From: Candidatus Limnocylindrales bacterium
GTDB taxonomy: Bacteria > Moduliflexota > Moduliflexia > Moduliflexales > JAUQPW01
Assembly (NCBI GenBank): GCA_035559535.1
Contig: DATMBG010000058.1
Coordinates: 186,001-250,000 of the forward strand
Length of the DNA stretch: 64,000 nt
Reading direction: 5' to 3'
Shown here: piece by piece, positions 16,703 to 26,700 of the stretch
Position numbering within the stretch: the stretch's first letter is position 1
Layout of the letters: each line of letters opens with the position of its first letter
Notes under the pieces: model-generated
Told to the model about the DNA's origin: nothing
The model's database searches: none
What the model saw: only the letters and a program-made list of their open reading frames with translations
Position numbers and translations under genes: made by a program

Positions 16703-17746
16703 ATGTTTTCTAAAATTTTGAATTCCTTTATTACGATACTGTTAGCTTTGTTGGTTGGGATGATTCCGCTTATCCTTACAGGAAACAATCCTGTGAAGGC
16801 TTACATAGCCCTTTTCCAGGGCGCTTTTGGGAGTCTGTATGGGTTGACCGAGACCCTGGTAAAGGCTATTCCCTTGATTCTGACCGGACTGGCCGTTTCT
16901 TTCCCACTTCGCGCAGGATTTTGGAATATCGGAGCAGAAGGTCAATTGTATTTGGGAGCTATGGCTGCTACGGGGGTTGCTTTAACCTTTGGGCACCTGG
17001 CCTCCTTTATTTTACTTCCTTTGGTTATCCTGTCCGGGTTTTTAGCCGGAGCTTTGTGGGGTTTAGTTCCAGCTTTTTTGAAAGTCCGATTACAGGTCAA
17101 TGAGATCCTTCTGACCCTGATGATGAACTATGTTGCCGTTAACGGATCTAATTATTTGGTATATGGACCCTTAAAAGACCCGCAGGGAGCCAATTTTCCA
17201 ATTACTGCTACCTTTTCAGAAGCCGCCTGGCTTCCTCGTCTTCCGGGTACCCGTTTGCATGCCGGAATTATCCTGGCTTTTACCATGGCCGGAGTCCTTT
17301 ATCTTATCCTGGGTAAGACCCGTTTGGGCTATGAGATTAAAGTAGTAGGAGCCAATCCCCAGGTCGCTTTATATGGAGGTATTTCCTTGATGACCATTAC
17401 TTTGATCGTGATGATGATAGGAGGCGGATTGGCAGGATTGGCAGGGGTCGGGGAGGTTGCAGGCCTTCAACATCGTCTCCGAAAAGATATCTCACCCGGA
17501 TATGGCTATACCGCGATTCCTATTGCACTGCTTGGAAAAGGACATCCTATAGGAGTTACCATTGCTGCCCTCCTCTTTGGGGCTTTATTTGTGGGAGGTT
17601 CTCATATGCAACAAACAACCAAAGTACCTGTGGCCTTGATCTCTATTATTCAAGCTTTGGTCGTCTTGTTTGTGGTGGCAGGAGAGGCCTTAAGAAGTTC
17701 TTCCTTTGGAGTCCGTAACCCGTTACAAAAGATAACAAATCCATAA
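16703..17746 (+). CDS. BMP-type ABC transporter permease 1
   Basis: A hydrophobic inner-membrane permease of about 347 residues of the RbsC/YufP (BPD_transp_2) family. The conserved AGFWNIGAEGQLYLGA and RLQVNEILLTLMMNY blocks and the late GYGYTAIPIALLGKG loop, which contacts the ATPase, are all visible. I start at ATG 16703, a few residues before the first membrane helix (ILNSFITILLALLVGMIPLI). An in-frame ATG at 16646 would add 19 hydrophilic residues; neither start has a strong ribosome site. The reading frame begins about 100 bases after the ATPase, the gap holding a TTGTTCTTTGTTCGC low-complexity tract. Confidence 0.9.
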   Translation: MFSKILNSFITILLALLVGMIPLILTGNNPVKAYIALFQGAFGSLYGLTETLVKAIPLILTGLAVSFPLRAGFWNIGAEGQLYLGAMAATGVALTFGHLASFILLPLVILSGFLAGALWGLVPAFLKVRLQVNEILLTLMMNYVAVNGSNYLVYGPLKDPQGANFPITATFSEAAWLPRLPGTRLHAGIILAFTMAGVLYLILGKTRLGYEIKVVGANPQVALYGGISLMTITLIVMMIGGGLAGLAGVGEVAGLQHRLRKDISPGYGYTAIPIALLGKGHPIGVTIAALLFGALFVGGSHMQQTTKVPVALISIIQALVVLFVVAGEALRSSSFGVRNPLQKITNP

Positions 17747-17764
17747 CCCAAATTCCACAGACCT

Positions 17765-18709
17765 ATGTCGGATATTTTAACAATAACTTTTCTCATTTCG
17801 GTCTTGACGGCAGCCGTGCGTGCGGGAACCCCTTTATTTTTTGCCGCCTTAGGGGAGATCCTCGCAGAGCGATCGGGGGTTTTAAATTTGGGCCTCGAAG
17901 GGTTGATGATCCTGGGGGCTTTATCTGGATTTATGGTAGGAAGTGCGACGGGAAATCCCTGGTTAGGATTGCTTGCTGCCATGCTAAGTGCCGGACTTCT
18001 CAGTCTCCTCCACGCTTTCCTGTGTATTCATCTTAGAGGCAATCAAGTCGTCAGTGGCATTATGCTGGTTCTTCTAGGAATGGGTCTATCCAGTTTTGTA
18101 GGAGAAAACCTGGTCGGTAAGACGACCCGGGGGTTTCAGCCCCTTCCTATTCCTATTCTGAGTCGACTACCTATTCTGGGTCCGGTTTTATTTCAACATA
18201 GTATTCTGGTTTATCTGGCCATCTTGCTGGCCTTTCTTTCCTGGTTTTTTCTGTTTAAAACCCGTTGGGGCCTGGAGGTCATTGCCGTAGGCGAAAGTCC
18301 CGAGGCTGCAGACACGGTAGGTGTTCCCGTACAGGCTATTCGATATGCCTGTGTCCTGATAGGAGGTATGTTGGCCGGAATTGGCGGTGCCTTTCTTTCC
18401 CTGGCCTATACCCGCATGTGGGTCGATCAGATGACTGCCGGTCGAGGCTGGATTGCCGTAGCTCTCGTAATCTTCTCGGCCTGGCTCCCTCAAAGGGCTT
18501 TGCTGGGAGCTTACTTTTTTGGTGGTATAGAAGGACTTCAACTCCGGCTTCAGGCGGCAGGAATAGGTATTTCTTATCATATCTTGCAGATGATGCCTTA
18601 TCTGGCCACTATCTTTGTCCTTGTCTTCTCAGCCCGACAAGAATTCCGACAAAAGATAGGCGCCCCAGCAGCTTTAATGAAACCCTATGTGCGTGGAGAA
18701 CGAGCCTAA
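17765..18709 (+). CDS. BMP-type ABC transporter permease 2
   Basis: A 314-residue permease of the YufQ type, pairing with permease 1 to form the transmembrane channel. Visible family features are PLFFAALGEILAERSGVLNLG-like opening residues, HLRGNQVVSGIML, the VGESPEAADTVGV cytoplasmic block and the AGRGWIAVALVIF segment. It starts 18 bases after permease 1, so the two are co-transcribed and probably made in equal amounts. No signal sequence or soluble domain is present. Confidence 0.92.
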   Translation: MSDILTITFLISVLTAAVRAGTPLFFAALGEILAERSGVLNLGLEGLMILGALSGFMVGSATGNPWLGLLAAMLSAGLLSLLHAFLCIHLRGNQVVSGIMLVLLGMGLSSFVGENLVGKTTRGFQPLPIPILSRLPILGPVLFQHSILVYLAILLAFLSWFFLFKTRWGLEVIAVGESPEAADTVGVPVQAIRYACVLIGGMLAGIGGAFLSLAYTRMWVDQMTAGRGWIAVALVIFSAWLPQRALLGAYFFGGIEGLQLRLQAAGIGISYHILQMMPYLATIFVLVFSARQEFRQKIGAPAALMKPYVRGERA

Positions 18710-18788
18710 CCTTAAAATCAGTATCCATGAAGGACCCTAAGACTATAAAGAACCCTATAGAATAACTGTACCGTCCTTTAAAAACTGG

Positions 18789-18808
18789 TTGTATCTTATA
18801 AAATACAA
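18789..18808. promoter_or_regulatory. Small inverted repeat upstream of the BMP binding protein
   Basis: TTGTAT-CTTATAAA-ATACAA forms two 6-base arms with an AT-rich centre, about 90 bases before the binding-protein start. It could be an operator or part of a secondary promoter for the binding protein, which importers often make in excess. No confident -35 was found. Confidence 0.25.
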
Positions 18809-18896
18809 GGGGATTTTGCTTTGTAATGGGAGGAGAGTTTAGAGGATATTCTTTTAGTCCTTTGGGACCTTTCGTAGGAAGATCGAGGAGAGAACT

Positions 18897-19931
18897 ATGA
18901 ATAAAAGATCCTGGTTTACAGGCGTTGTAATCGTTTTGCTTTTTTCCGTTCTTTCAACCTTTGGGCTCAAAGTACAGGCTCAAGACAAACTTAAAGTAGC
19001 ATTTATTTATGTAAGCCCGGTCGGGGATTTTGGATGGAGTTACGCCCACGATCAGGGACGGAAGTATCTGGAGAAGACCTTGAACTATGTGGAGACTGCC
19101 TATACAGAGTCTGTAGCTCCACCCGATGTGGAACGGGTCATCCGGGATTATGCCCAGAAGGGCTACAAAGTTATCTTCACCACCAGCTTTGAGTTCATGG
19201 ATCCCACATTGGAAGTTGCCAGGGACTTTCCGGATACTATTTTTGAGCACTGCTCCGGATACAAGACCGCGAAAAATGTAGGCACTTACTTCGGTCGTAT
19301 CCACGAAGCTGCCTATTTAAGTGGGCTCGTTGCGGGGAAAATGACCAGGAAAAACAGATTGGGTTTTGTGGCTGCCCATCCTATTCCTGAAGTTATCCGT
19401 AATATTAATTCCTTCACAAAAGGAGTTCGTGAAGTCAATCCCCAGGCAACCGTTAAGGTGGTCTGGACTGGTTCGTGGTATGATCCTCCTAAAGAAAAGG
19501 AAGCAGCCCTGAGTCTTATTGAGGCCGGAGCCGATGTGATTGCTCAACATCAGGACTCTCCGGCGGCTTTAGAAGCTGCCAAAGAAAAACAAGTCTATTC
19601 GGTGGGTTATAACAACGATATGAGTCAATTCAATCCCGAGGGTTTTTTAACAGCGCCCGTCTGGAATTGGGGTCCTTTTTATGTAGAGGTTGTAAAATCT
19701 GTAAAGGAGGGGACCTGGAAAAGTGAGTCCTACTGGAAAGGTTTTGAAGCCGGTATCATCGATATTGCTCCTTATGGAAAGGCGGTCCCTCAAGAGATAC
19801 GGGATTTTGTGGACAAAAGAAAACAGGAAATCAAGGAAGGGAAATTTAAGGTATGGCCGGATAAAAGCGATGAAGAACTTCTCAAAATGAATTACTTTAT
19901 CGAGGGGGTAGAAGGACAAATTCCAAAATAA
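18897..19931 (+). CDS. BMP-family periplasmic substrate-binding protein
   Basis: A 344-residue binding protein of the basic membrane protein (PnrA/Med) family. Residues 1-28 are a Sec signal peptide with a likely cut after VQA, before QDKLKVAFIYVSPVGDFGWS; there is no lipobox cysteine, so it is free in the periplasm rather than a lipoprotein. The internal blocks GRIHEAAYLSGLVAGKMT and GADVIAQHQDSPAA, and VYSVGYNNDM near residue 235, are family hallmarks. Start ATG 18897 has GGAGAG at good spacing. It completes the transporter encoded immediately upstream; known ligands in the family are mainly nucleosides, so the ligand here is inferred only broadly. Confidence 0.92.
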   Translation: MNKRSWFTGVVIVLLFSVLSTFGLKVQAQDKLKVAFIYVSPVGDFGWSYAHDQGRKYLEKTLNYVETAYTESVAPPDVERVIRDYAQKGYKVIFTTSFEFMDPTLEVARDFPDTIFEHCSGYKTAKNVGTYFGRIHEAAYLSGLVAGKMTRKNRLGFVAAHPIPEVIRNINSFTKGVREVNPQATVKVVWTGSWYDPPKEKEAALSLIEAGADVIAQHQDSPAALEAAKEKQVYSVGYNNDMSQFNPEGFLTAPVWNWGPFYVEVVKSVKEGTWKSESYWKGFEAGIIDIAPYGKAVPQEIRDFVDKRKQEIKEGKFKVWPDKSDEELLKMNYFIEGVEGQIPK

Positions 19932-19978
19932 ACCAGGCAAAAAGAATTAACCTTTCGGGGTTTTTTAAGGAGGTAAGT

Positions 19979-20839
19979 ATGGAATCAGTACCCAGAAAAG
20001 TCGAAAAGCTCATTGAGCCGCAACCTGTCATTGAAGGAGCAGGTGTTAAGCTGAGGAGAAGTATTGCAATCCCAACCTTGGACCACCTGGATCCCTTTCT
20101 ATTACTGGATCATTTTGCGTCCGGTAATCCCGATGATTACAAGGCCGGATTCCCCATGCATCCCCATCGGGGAATTGAAACCGTCACCTATGTGCTTTCG
20201 GGGGTTGTTCACCATCGAGATACCCTGGGTAATTCTGGAAGTATCAGTGCCGGGGATGTTCAGTGGATGACGGCGGGAGGTGGTATTATGCATGAGGAAA
20301 TGCCCCAGGTACGTCCTGAAGGAATTGCAGGATTCCAGCTCTGGGTCAATCTCCCGGCAAAACTTAAAATGACCCGGCCTCGCTATCAAGATATCCGATC
20401 CCATGAAATTCCAGAATTCAAACGGAAAGACGGTACCATCATTCGGGTGATTGCAGGGGTTATAGATGATATTCAGGGTCCGGTGACCGGTATTGCAGTA
20501 GATCCCCTCTACCTGGATGTCTTTGTTCCTCCCCACACTTCTTTCACACAATCGATTAATCGGGGGCATACGACTTTTGCCTATGTTTTTGAAGGTAAGG
20601 CGAAATTTGAAGAAAACGGAGCGATGGTCTCTTATCCCCAATTAGTGGTTTGGAGCGATGGGGATAATGTCCGAGTTACCACGGATGAGAGTCCTGTTCG
20701 CTTTTTGCTGGTTTCCGGTAAGCCTTTGCATGAACCGATCGCGCGCTATGGTCCCTTTGTCATGAATACCCGGGAACAAATCGAGCAGGCACTCCTGGAT
20801 CTCCGGCGGGGAACCTTTGTTTATTCAGAATCCAGGTAA
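19979..20839 (+). CDS. Pirin family protein
   Basis: A 286-residue bicupin. The N-terminal cupin has the pirin metal motif HPHRGIETVTYVLSG with HHRDTLGNSG and GGGIMHEE, giving three histidines and one glutamate for Fe. The second cupin starts around 180 (YLDVFVPPHTSF). Some pirins are quercetin dioxygenases, others bind transcription factors or metabolic enzymes, so the role is open. AAGGAGG precedes the ATG. It follows the binding protein by 47 bases and is probably the last gene of the transporter transcript. Confidence 0.92.
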   Translation: MESVPRKVEKLIEPQPVIEGAGVKLRRSIAIPTLDHLDPFLLLDHFASGNPDDYKAGFPMHPHRGIETVTYVLSGVVHHRDTLGNSGSISAGDVQWMTAGGGIMHEEMPQVRPEGIAGFQLWVNLPAKLKMTRPRYQDIRSHEIPEFKRKDGTIIRVIAGVIDDIQGPVTGIAVDPLYLDVFVPPHTSFTQSINRGHTTFAYVFEGKAKFEENGAMVSYPQLVVWSDGDNVRVTTDESPVRFLLVSGKPLHEPIARYGPFVMNTREQIEQALLDLRRGTFVYSESR

Positions 20840-20899
20840 AGGATTCCAAGAAATATCCTTTACAGGGATGGGCTTAGAAAAAGTAACAGTAAATAGGCC

Positions 20900-20974
20900 T
20901 CCCCTTCGATCCCTCCCTGTTCCAGGGAAGGTTGAAGGGGAAAGGTTCTTCCTTTGCAACAGTAAAGGAAGAAC
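20900..20974. repeat. Two adjacent hairpin-forming repeats
   Basis: CCCCTTC...GAAGGGG encloses TCCCTCCCTG/CCAGGGA (20901-20940). It is followed by a perfect 11-base inverted repeat, GTTCTTCCTTT (20945-20955) and AAAGGAAGAAC (20964-20974). They lie after the pirin gene and may act as a transcription barrier, but no T-run follows. Confidence 0.5.
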
Positions 20975-21078
20975 TCGGGAAAGGACCTGCTTCTCAGTAC
21001 TCCTTAAAAACCTATCCTTGTAAAAATTCAGGGAGTCAGGTAAAAGCCTGTCCCAACAAGAGGAAGTACCTGACACTT

Positions 21079-21567
21079 ATGGCCGGCAAGGAGGACAAAA
21101 AATCAAAGATCCCGGTGCTGGAACAAACCTCGGCCGGGGGAATTGCTTTCCGCTATGGCACTTCCGGACCCGAGATCGTGATCATCTCAGTAGGACCTCA
21201 GGAACGCTGGCAACTTCCCAAAGGTCTTGTTGATCCTGGCGAATCTCCAGAGATAACGGCTATGCGTGAGGTACGAGAGGAAACCGGAATTGAAACTGAG
21301 TTAATCTCTCCTATTGATACCATCGAATACTGGTATATGGGGAGCCAGGATAATCGGCCTGTACGATTCCATAAGTTCGTACACTTCTTCTTACTACGTT
21401 ATAAAGCCGGTAATGTAAATGAACATGATCGAGAAGTAAACGAGGCGCGATGGGTTTCCCTGGAGGAGGCAAAAACCTTGCTGACTTTTAAGAGTGAGCG
21501 GGAAATCGTAGAGAAAGCTGAAGCCATGATCAAGGCGTTGAACCCAGATAGTAAAATTTCTTCTTGA
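21079..21567 (+). CDS. Nudix hydrolase
   Basis: A 162-residue Nudix enzyme that would hydrolyse a nucleoside diphosphate linked to another group. The Nudix box is complete at 49-71: Gly49, Glu55, Arg63 and the R-E-V-R-E-E-T-G-I core, with the magnesium-binding glutamates. The fold includes the upstream AGGIAFRY strand. A tryptophan-rich FWYMGSQ-like region (EYWYMG) resembles members acting on dinucleoside polyphosphates, but substrate assignment is not safe. I start at ATG 21079. A reading frame open from 20932 would add 49 residues made from hairpin repeat DNA and is rejected. Confidence 0.88.
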   Translation: MAGKEDKKSKIPVLEQTSAGGIAFRYGTSGPEIVIISVGPQERWQLPKGLVDPGESPEITAMREVREETGIETELISPIDTIEYWYMGSQDNRPVRFHKFVHFFLLRYKAGNVNEHDREVNEARWVSLEEAKTLLTFKSEREIVEKAEAMIKALNPDSKISS

Positions 21568-21604
21568 AGTGAATCAAAACTAACTTTACAGGGTGTTATC
21601 ATAG

Positions 21605-21864
21605 CTTTTGCCCTCACCCCCCGGCCCCCCTCTCCCCCTTCCTCACCCTTCCCATAGACGGGGAGGGAAGGGGTGGGGGGCGGAGAGGGGAGCGAGAAGA
21701 TCTCCGGGTCAACTTCCCAAATACCCCCCTCTCCCGAAGCTTTGGGAGAAGGGAGTTTGGGGAGCTGGCCTGGAGATTGGCCGGTACCCCTCGCCCACGC
21801 TGTGGGAGCGGGGGAGGGGGTCAGGGGCATACCCGCCAGGTTAAGGTACCCCCGCCCCGTCCCT
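21605..21864. repeat. GC-rich dispersed repeat cluster
   Basis: Between the Nudix and msrA genes there is no gene but stacked repeats of the window-wide family: CCCCCGGCCCCCCTCTCCCC, CCCATAGACGGGGAGGGAAG, CCCGAAGCTTTGGGAGAAGG and CCCACGCTGTGGGAGCGGGG. The last two are palindromic cores with CG/GC centres. Several frames stay open through them by composition alone. Confidence 0.7.
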
Positions 21865-21923
21865 CCCCCGTTTCACAGGGGAAGGAACTTCACTTCAAAG
21901 TTCCTTCCCCTGTGAAACGGGGG
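21865..21923. repeat. Near-perfect long palindrome (26-base arms)
   Basis: The left arm 21865-21890 runs from CCCCCGTTTCACAGG to GGAACTT. The right arm 21898-21923 is its exact reverse complement. The loop is only CACTTCA. The inner core GGAACTTCRCTTCAAAGTTCC recurs at about 13337-13360. Confidence 0.85.
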
Positions 21924-21932
21924 AAAGTGAGT

Positions 21933-21952
21933 AGGTCAAACGTCTCGTTTGA
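21933..21952. repeat. Dispersed palindromic 20-mer, copy 1
   Basis: AGGTCAAACGTCTCGTTTGA occurs here and identically at 41255-41274, with a diverged copy at 53021-53041. The arms TCAAACG and CGTTTGA are complementary. Confidence 0.7.
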
Positions 21953-22082
21953 CATTAAGGAGACCCTCCTCAGGGATTTCACTCTTAACCTGGTGCCTAT
22001 GGGGGTTAGGGGTGAGAGGAGAGAGCCCCGTGGAATTAGCTTTACAAGGTATTCTTATCTCAAAACTTTGGAGAACTTATTT

Positions 22083-22658
22083 ATGAAGATGAATCCACCA
22101 CAAAATCCAGGAGATCCACAGGGTAAAGAAGTTATAACCCTGGGAGGAGGCTGCTTTTGGTGTATTGAAGCAATCTTTGACGAACTGAAAGGAGTGGAAA
22201 AAGTGGAGTCGGGTTACTCAGGGGGCTGGGTGGTCAATCCGACCTATCGTCAGGTTTGTACAGGGACCACCGGTCATGCTGAGGTTGTACAGATTACCTT
22301 CGATCCTAAAATTATTTCCTTGAGAGAGCTTCTGGAGATTTTCTTTACCGTACACGACCCCACCACTCCCAATCGTCAAGGACCGGATATCGGTCCACAA
22401 TACCGCTCGGTGATTTTCTATCATAATGAAGCCCAAAAGGCTATCGCTGAACAGGTTATTAAGGATCTTGAAGCTGCAAAGTTATGGAGTGCACCCATTG
22501 TAACGGAGATTTCACCTTTTAAGGCGTTTTACAAGGCAGAGGATTATCATCAAGAGTACTTTAAACTGAATAGTGAGCAACCTTACTGTCGCTATGTGAT
22601 TGCACCAAAGGTTACGAAATTTCGGGAACATTACCGGGATAAGCTGAAAACAGCATAG
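22083..22658 (+). CDS. msrA: Peptide methionine sulfoxide reductase A
   Basis: A 191-residue MsrA that reduces methionine-S-sulfoxide in proteins. The catalytic GGGCFWC motif places the nucleophile at Cys24; it is followed by [17 protein letters not shown] and the [19 protein letters not shown] block that shapes the substrate pocket. The late EQPYCRYV segment provides a possible resolving cysteine. I use ATG 22083 with GGAGA upstream; the same frame is open for another 102 codons upstream, but that part is repeat DNA. No msrB is fused or adjacent. It is cytosolic. Confidence 0.95.
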   Translation: MKMNPPQNPGDPQGKEVITLGGGCFWCIEAIFDELKGVEKVESGYSGGWVVNPTYRQVCTGTTGHAEVVQITFDPKIISLRELLEIFFTVHDPTTPNRQGPDIGPQYRSVIFYHNEAQKAIAEQVIKDLEAAKLWSAPIVTEISPFKAFYKAEDYHQEYFKLNSEQPYCRYVIAPKVTKFREHYRDKLKTA

Positions 22659-22766
22659 TCCGGCATCCCATGAGACGGTTAAACAACCCCTGCCGGGACT
22701 CTAAATAAACTGCTTACTTTTGTTGATATAGGCTTCTTGCTTAAAACTAGATGAGGAGGTTTGCCT

Positions 22767-23693
22767 GTGTTTCAATTAAATACTGGAAAGACCTTGCCAG
22801 AGGAGCCTACCTGGAAATGGTCTGACGAGAAGATATTTGAAGTGGTCAATAAGGTTCGTGCCGGGCGGGATTTAACTCCTAAACGTTGGCCTCACAAAGC
22901 TCGCGTAGCTGTGGGGTTGTCCTTTGATGTAGATAATGAAACCCTCTCTCTGAGAGATGGGCAGATATCACCTGCCTTAATGGCTCAGGGTGAGTATGGT
23001 TCGAGGGCTGGTTTACCGAGGATACTTCGATTACTGGATCAATTCCAGATTCCGGCCACGTTCTTTACACCGGCCGTGACCGCAAAACTTCATCCCCGAT
23101 CGATCCAGGATATTTTAAGCAGTGGACGGCATGAAATAGGGATCCATGGTTGGATCCACGAGCGTAACAGTCAACTGGATGAAGTAGAAGAGTACGAACT
23201 GATGCGACGTAGCCTGGAAACACTTACAGAAATAACAGGTAAAAAACCTGTGGGACTGCGCACCCCATCCTGGGATTTCAGTCTGTCAACTTTGAAATTT
23301 ATCTGTGAATTCGAGTTGCTTTATGATAGTAGTCTCATGGCTGATGATCGTCCCTATGAAATACTTTTGGAAGGTAGGCCTACAGGCGTCGTCGAATTGC
23401 CCGTTGAGTGGATCCTGGATGATTATCCCTATTTTGGCATGGATAGAAACCTGGCTATTCGTCCCTATACCCCCCCTGAGGATGTTTTTAATATCTGGCG
23501 GACCGAATTTGATAAGGCCTATGAAGAAGGTACAATATTTATTCTCACAATGCATCCCCATATCATAGGTCATCGATCCCGCATCATTCTACTTGAGCGG
23601 TTGATCCGTTATATCTGGTCGCGTCAGCAAGTGTGGTTTGCTACCCATGAGGAAATTGCACAATTTGTACGACCAGCGAAGGAAATTGCCTAG
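22767..23693 (+). CDS. Polysaccharide deacetylase family protein
   Basis: A 308-residue NodB-fold enzyme. The core motifs are SFDVDNET (catalytic and metal aspartates), TFFTPAVTA, EIGIHGWIHER with the metal histidines, and LRTPSWDFS. The protein most resembles the PgdA/allantoinase-like branch without a signal peptide, so it may act on a small amide or cytosolic substrate rather than peptidoglycan. I chose GTG 22767 because GAGGAGG ends 7 bases before it; the TTG at 22761 is too close. It ends 18 bases before the large oxidoreductase gene, so the pair is probably an operon. Confidence 0.87.
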   Translation: MFQLNTGKTLPEEPTWKWSDEKIFEVVNKVRAGRDLTPKRWPHKARVAVGLSFDVDNETLSLRDGQISPALMAQGEYGSRAGLPRILRLLDQFQIPATFFTPAVTAKLHPRSIQDILSSGRHEIGIHGWIHERNSQLDEVEEYELMRRSLETLTEITGKKPVGLRTPSWDFSLSTLKFICEFELLYDSSLMADDRPYEILLEGRPTGVVELPVEWILDDYPYFGMDRNLAIRPYTPPEDVFNIWRTEFDKAYEEGTIFILTMHPHIIGHRSRIILLERLIRYIWSRQQVWFATHEEIAQFVRPAKEIA

Positions 23694-23711
23694 AGGAAGA
23701 ATGGAGGAGAT

Positions 23712-26700
23712 ATGAACGAATTTTCGCTAGAAAGTAAATATTTGCAAGAAGAGGGGAGAATCATTCTATCCGGAGTTCAGGCTCTGGTGCGTTTACCGTT
23801 GGATCAGCATCGTGCAGACAAAAGGGCTGGATTGCGCACGGCAACTCTGATCTCAGGTTATCGAGGTTCACCACTTGGGGGCTTAGATACCCTGCTTCAG
23901 CGGAATCGAAAGCTCTTAAACGAACACGATGTAGTCTTTATACCCGGGGTAAATGAGGATCTGGGTGCAACGGCCATATTTGGTAGCCAACTGGCGAACC
24001 TCTTGCCCAATCCCAGGTATGATGGGGTATTGGGTATGTGGTATGGTAAAGCCCCGGGGGTGGATCGTTCTGGAGATGCCTTCAAACATGCCAATTTTGC
24101 CGGAGTCGGTCGTTATGGAGGTGTGTTGGCCCTGGCCGGAGATGATCCCATTTGCAAATCCTCAACCCTTCCTTCTCACTCGGAAGTTGCTTTGTATGAC
24201 GCACAGATGCCCATTCTGTATCCGGGTAATGTTCAAGAAATCATCGAAATGGGCCGGTATGGATTTGAACTCTCCCGTTACAGCGGGGCCTGGGTTGGTT
24301 TCAAAGTGGTTACAAATATAGCCGATGCGTTCAGCACTGCCGAAGTTTATCCCATTGAGAACATCGTCCGACCGGAGTTCATCTTCAATGGCCGACCCTG
24401 GCAACATACTCAAAATCCTGCCCTCCTGGCTCCCTACTCTTTGCAACTTGAGCGTGAAATTTACGAAGGGCGTCTCGAAGCCGCCAGGCTCTTTGCTGCC
24501 GCCAATAAACTTAACCGTATAACTATTTCCGGTGCCCGGGATTGGATCGGGATCGTATCTGCGGGGAAAGTTTATTACGATGTACGGGAAGCCCTCTACC
24601 AACTTGGATTGAATGATGAGCAATTACGCCGATATGGGATTAGATTACTCAAAATTGGGCTACTCTATCCCTTAGAACCGGAAATCATTAAAACCTTTGC
24701 CCGAGGTCTGGAAGAGATTTTTGTCATTGAAGAGAAACGTGCTTTTATCGAATTATTTATCCGGGATGTGTTATATAATCAATCAGAACGGCCCCTGGTT
24801 GTTGGTAAACGCGACGAGCAGGGTCGTTTTCTCGTACGGGGAGATAGTGAACTCGATGCAGATCAGATTACAGAACTGTTGGTCAGACAGTTGACAAAAA
24901 AAGTACCACCGGCGTTATTTGAGAAGCGGCTTGCAGCCTTGTCCCATCACTCCCTTGCCTTATCAGTTCAGGATCAGCCCTTGCTCCCGCGTACTCCCTA
25001 TTTCTGTTCCGGTTGTCCCCATAATCGCTCCACCGTTATCCCCGAAGGCTCCATCGCGGGCGGAGGTATTGGCTGTCATAGTATGTCCTTGTTAATGGAC
25101 CGTCGTACCTGGGGTATTACCCACATGGGAGGTGAAGGGGTCCAGTGGGTTGGTGCAGCCCCGTTTTCTAATACGCCTCATCTGTTTCAGCATCTAGGGG
25201 ATGGTACACTATTCCATTCGGGCTATCTGGCAATTCGGCAAGCAGTAGCCGCCGGAACCAACATTACTTACAAAATTCTTTATAATTCGGCTGTTGCCAT
25301 GACCGGAGGTCAGGCCGTGGATGGGGCAATGCCGGTACCCGAATTAACCCGGGCCCTGGAGGCTGAAGGAGTACGAAAGATTATCGTCTGTGCCTATGAT
25401 CCAAATAAATATCCCCCAGATGCAAAATGGGCTTCGAATGTGGAGATATGGCATCGAGATCGTCTGGACGAAGCCCAGCGCGTGTTACGCAAGGAGAAAG
25501 GGGTAACTGCTTTGATTTATGATCAACCTTGTGCAGCAGAATTACGCCGTAAGCGTAAACGGGGATTGGTTGAAGATCCCCCCCTGCATGTCTTCATCAA
25601 TGAAGCCGTCTGTGAAGGGTGCGGCGACTGTGGAGTGAAGTCAAACTGTCTCAGTGTACTCCCGGTGGAAACTGAATTGGGACGTAAAACCCAAATTCAT
25701 CAATCGTCCTGTAATAAAGATTATACCTGTCTCCAGGGAGACTGTCCTGCCTTCCTCACCGTAATTCCTGAGCAAAATGATAAAGTGGAGAAACGGCTGG
25801 AGATTAACGTGGAGGACTGCGACCTACCAGAACCCCACCGTTTGTTACCCAAAGAAGCCAATATTTATATGACAGGTATCGGTGGTACAGGCGTCGTCAC
25901 GGTCAATGAAATTTTAGCAACGGCAGCCTTCCTGGAAGGTAAATATGTCTATAGCCTTGATCAAACAGGACTGAGCCAGAAAGGCGGTCCGGTCCTTTCC
26001 CATCTGAAAATCCTGGACCAGCCCCGTGAGATTTCCAATAAGATTGGATGGGGTACAGCCGATGTTTATATTGTGTTTGATATCTTGGGAGGTGTGACCG
26101 ATGAAAATTTACGCCATACCCATAAAGAGAAAACCATAGCTGTGGTATCCAGTAGCCAAATAGCAACTGGAGCCATGATAAGATCAACGGCTGTCCGTTT
26201 TCCTGAAGAAGACTCTTTAAGGCAACGTATCGAAACCCATACCCAGGCCCAAAAGAATGTATATCTCGATGCAGTGGCCTTGGCTGAAAATCTGTTCGGT
26301 AATCATCTGCTTGCCAACATGATTACCATTGGTGCGGCTTATCAGGCTGGATTACTTCCACTGACTGCCCAGGCCATTGAACGGGCCATTACGCTCAATG
26401 GAGTAGCGGTAGAAGCGAACCGGCAGGCTTTCCGAGTCGGGCGAATGGTTGTAATTAACCCCCATTGGAAACCTGTACAAACCTTAAACCGTATGGGTTC
26501 TCAACCCCTAAAATCAGAAATTACACCGGAAGCGCAGGCCCTCATTGATTCTGTCGAGGCACAGGGTGAATTACGTCGTCTACTCGAAATTCGCGTCCCC
26601 GAACTGATAGCCTACCAAAACCTGTCTTATGCTCGAGAATATGTGGAGTTTGTTAAACGGGTGAAAAAAGCCGAAGCCCGTATAACCCAGGATACCCGCT

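Noticed and set aside
18265-18765. 166-residue plus-strand frame overlapping permease 2
   Set aside because: It is an out-of-frame shadow. The overlapping permease has clear family motifs throughout.
20932-21078. 49-residue N-terminal extension of the Nudix protein
   Set aside because: It is encoded by hairpin repeats and ends where the normal family N-terminus begins.
21777-22082. 102-codon N-terminal extension of MsrA
   Set aside because: The frame is open only because the GC-rich repeats lack stops. The family start and a ribosome site are at 22083.
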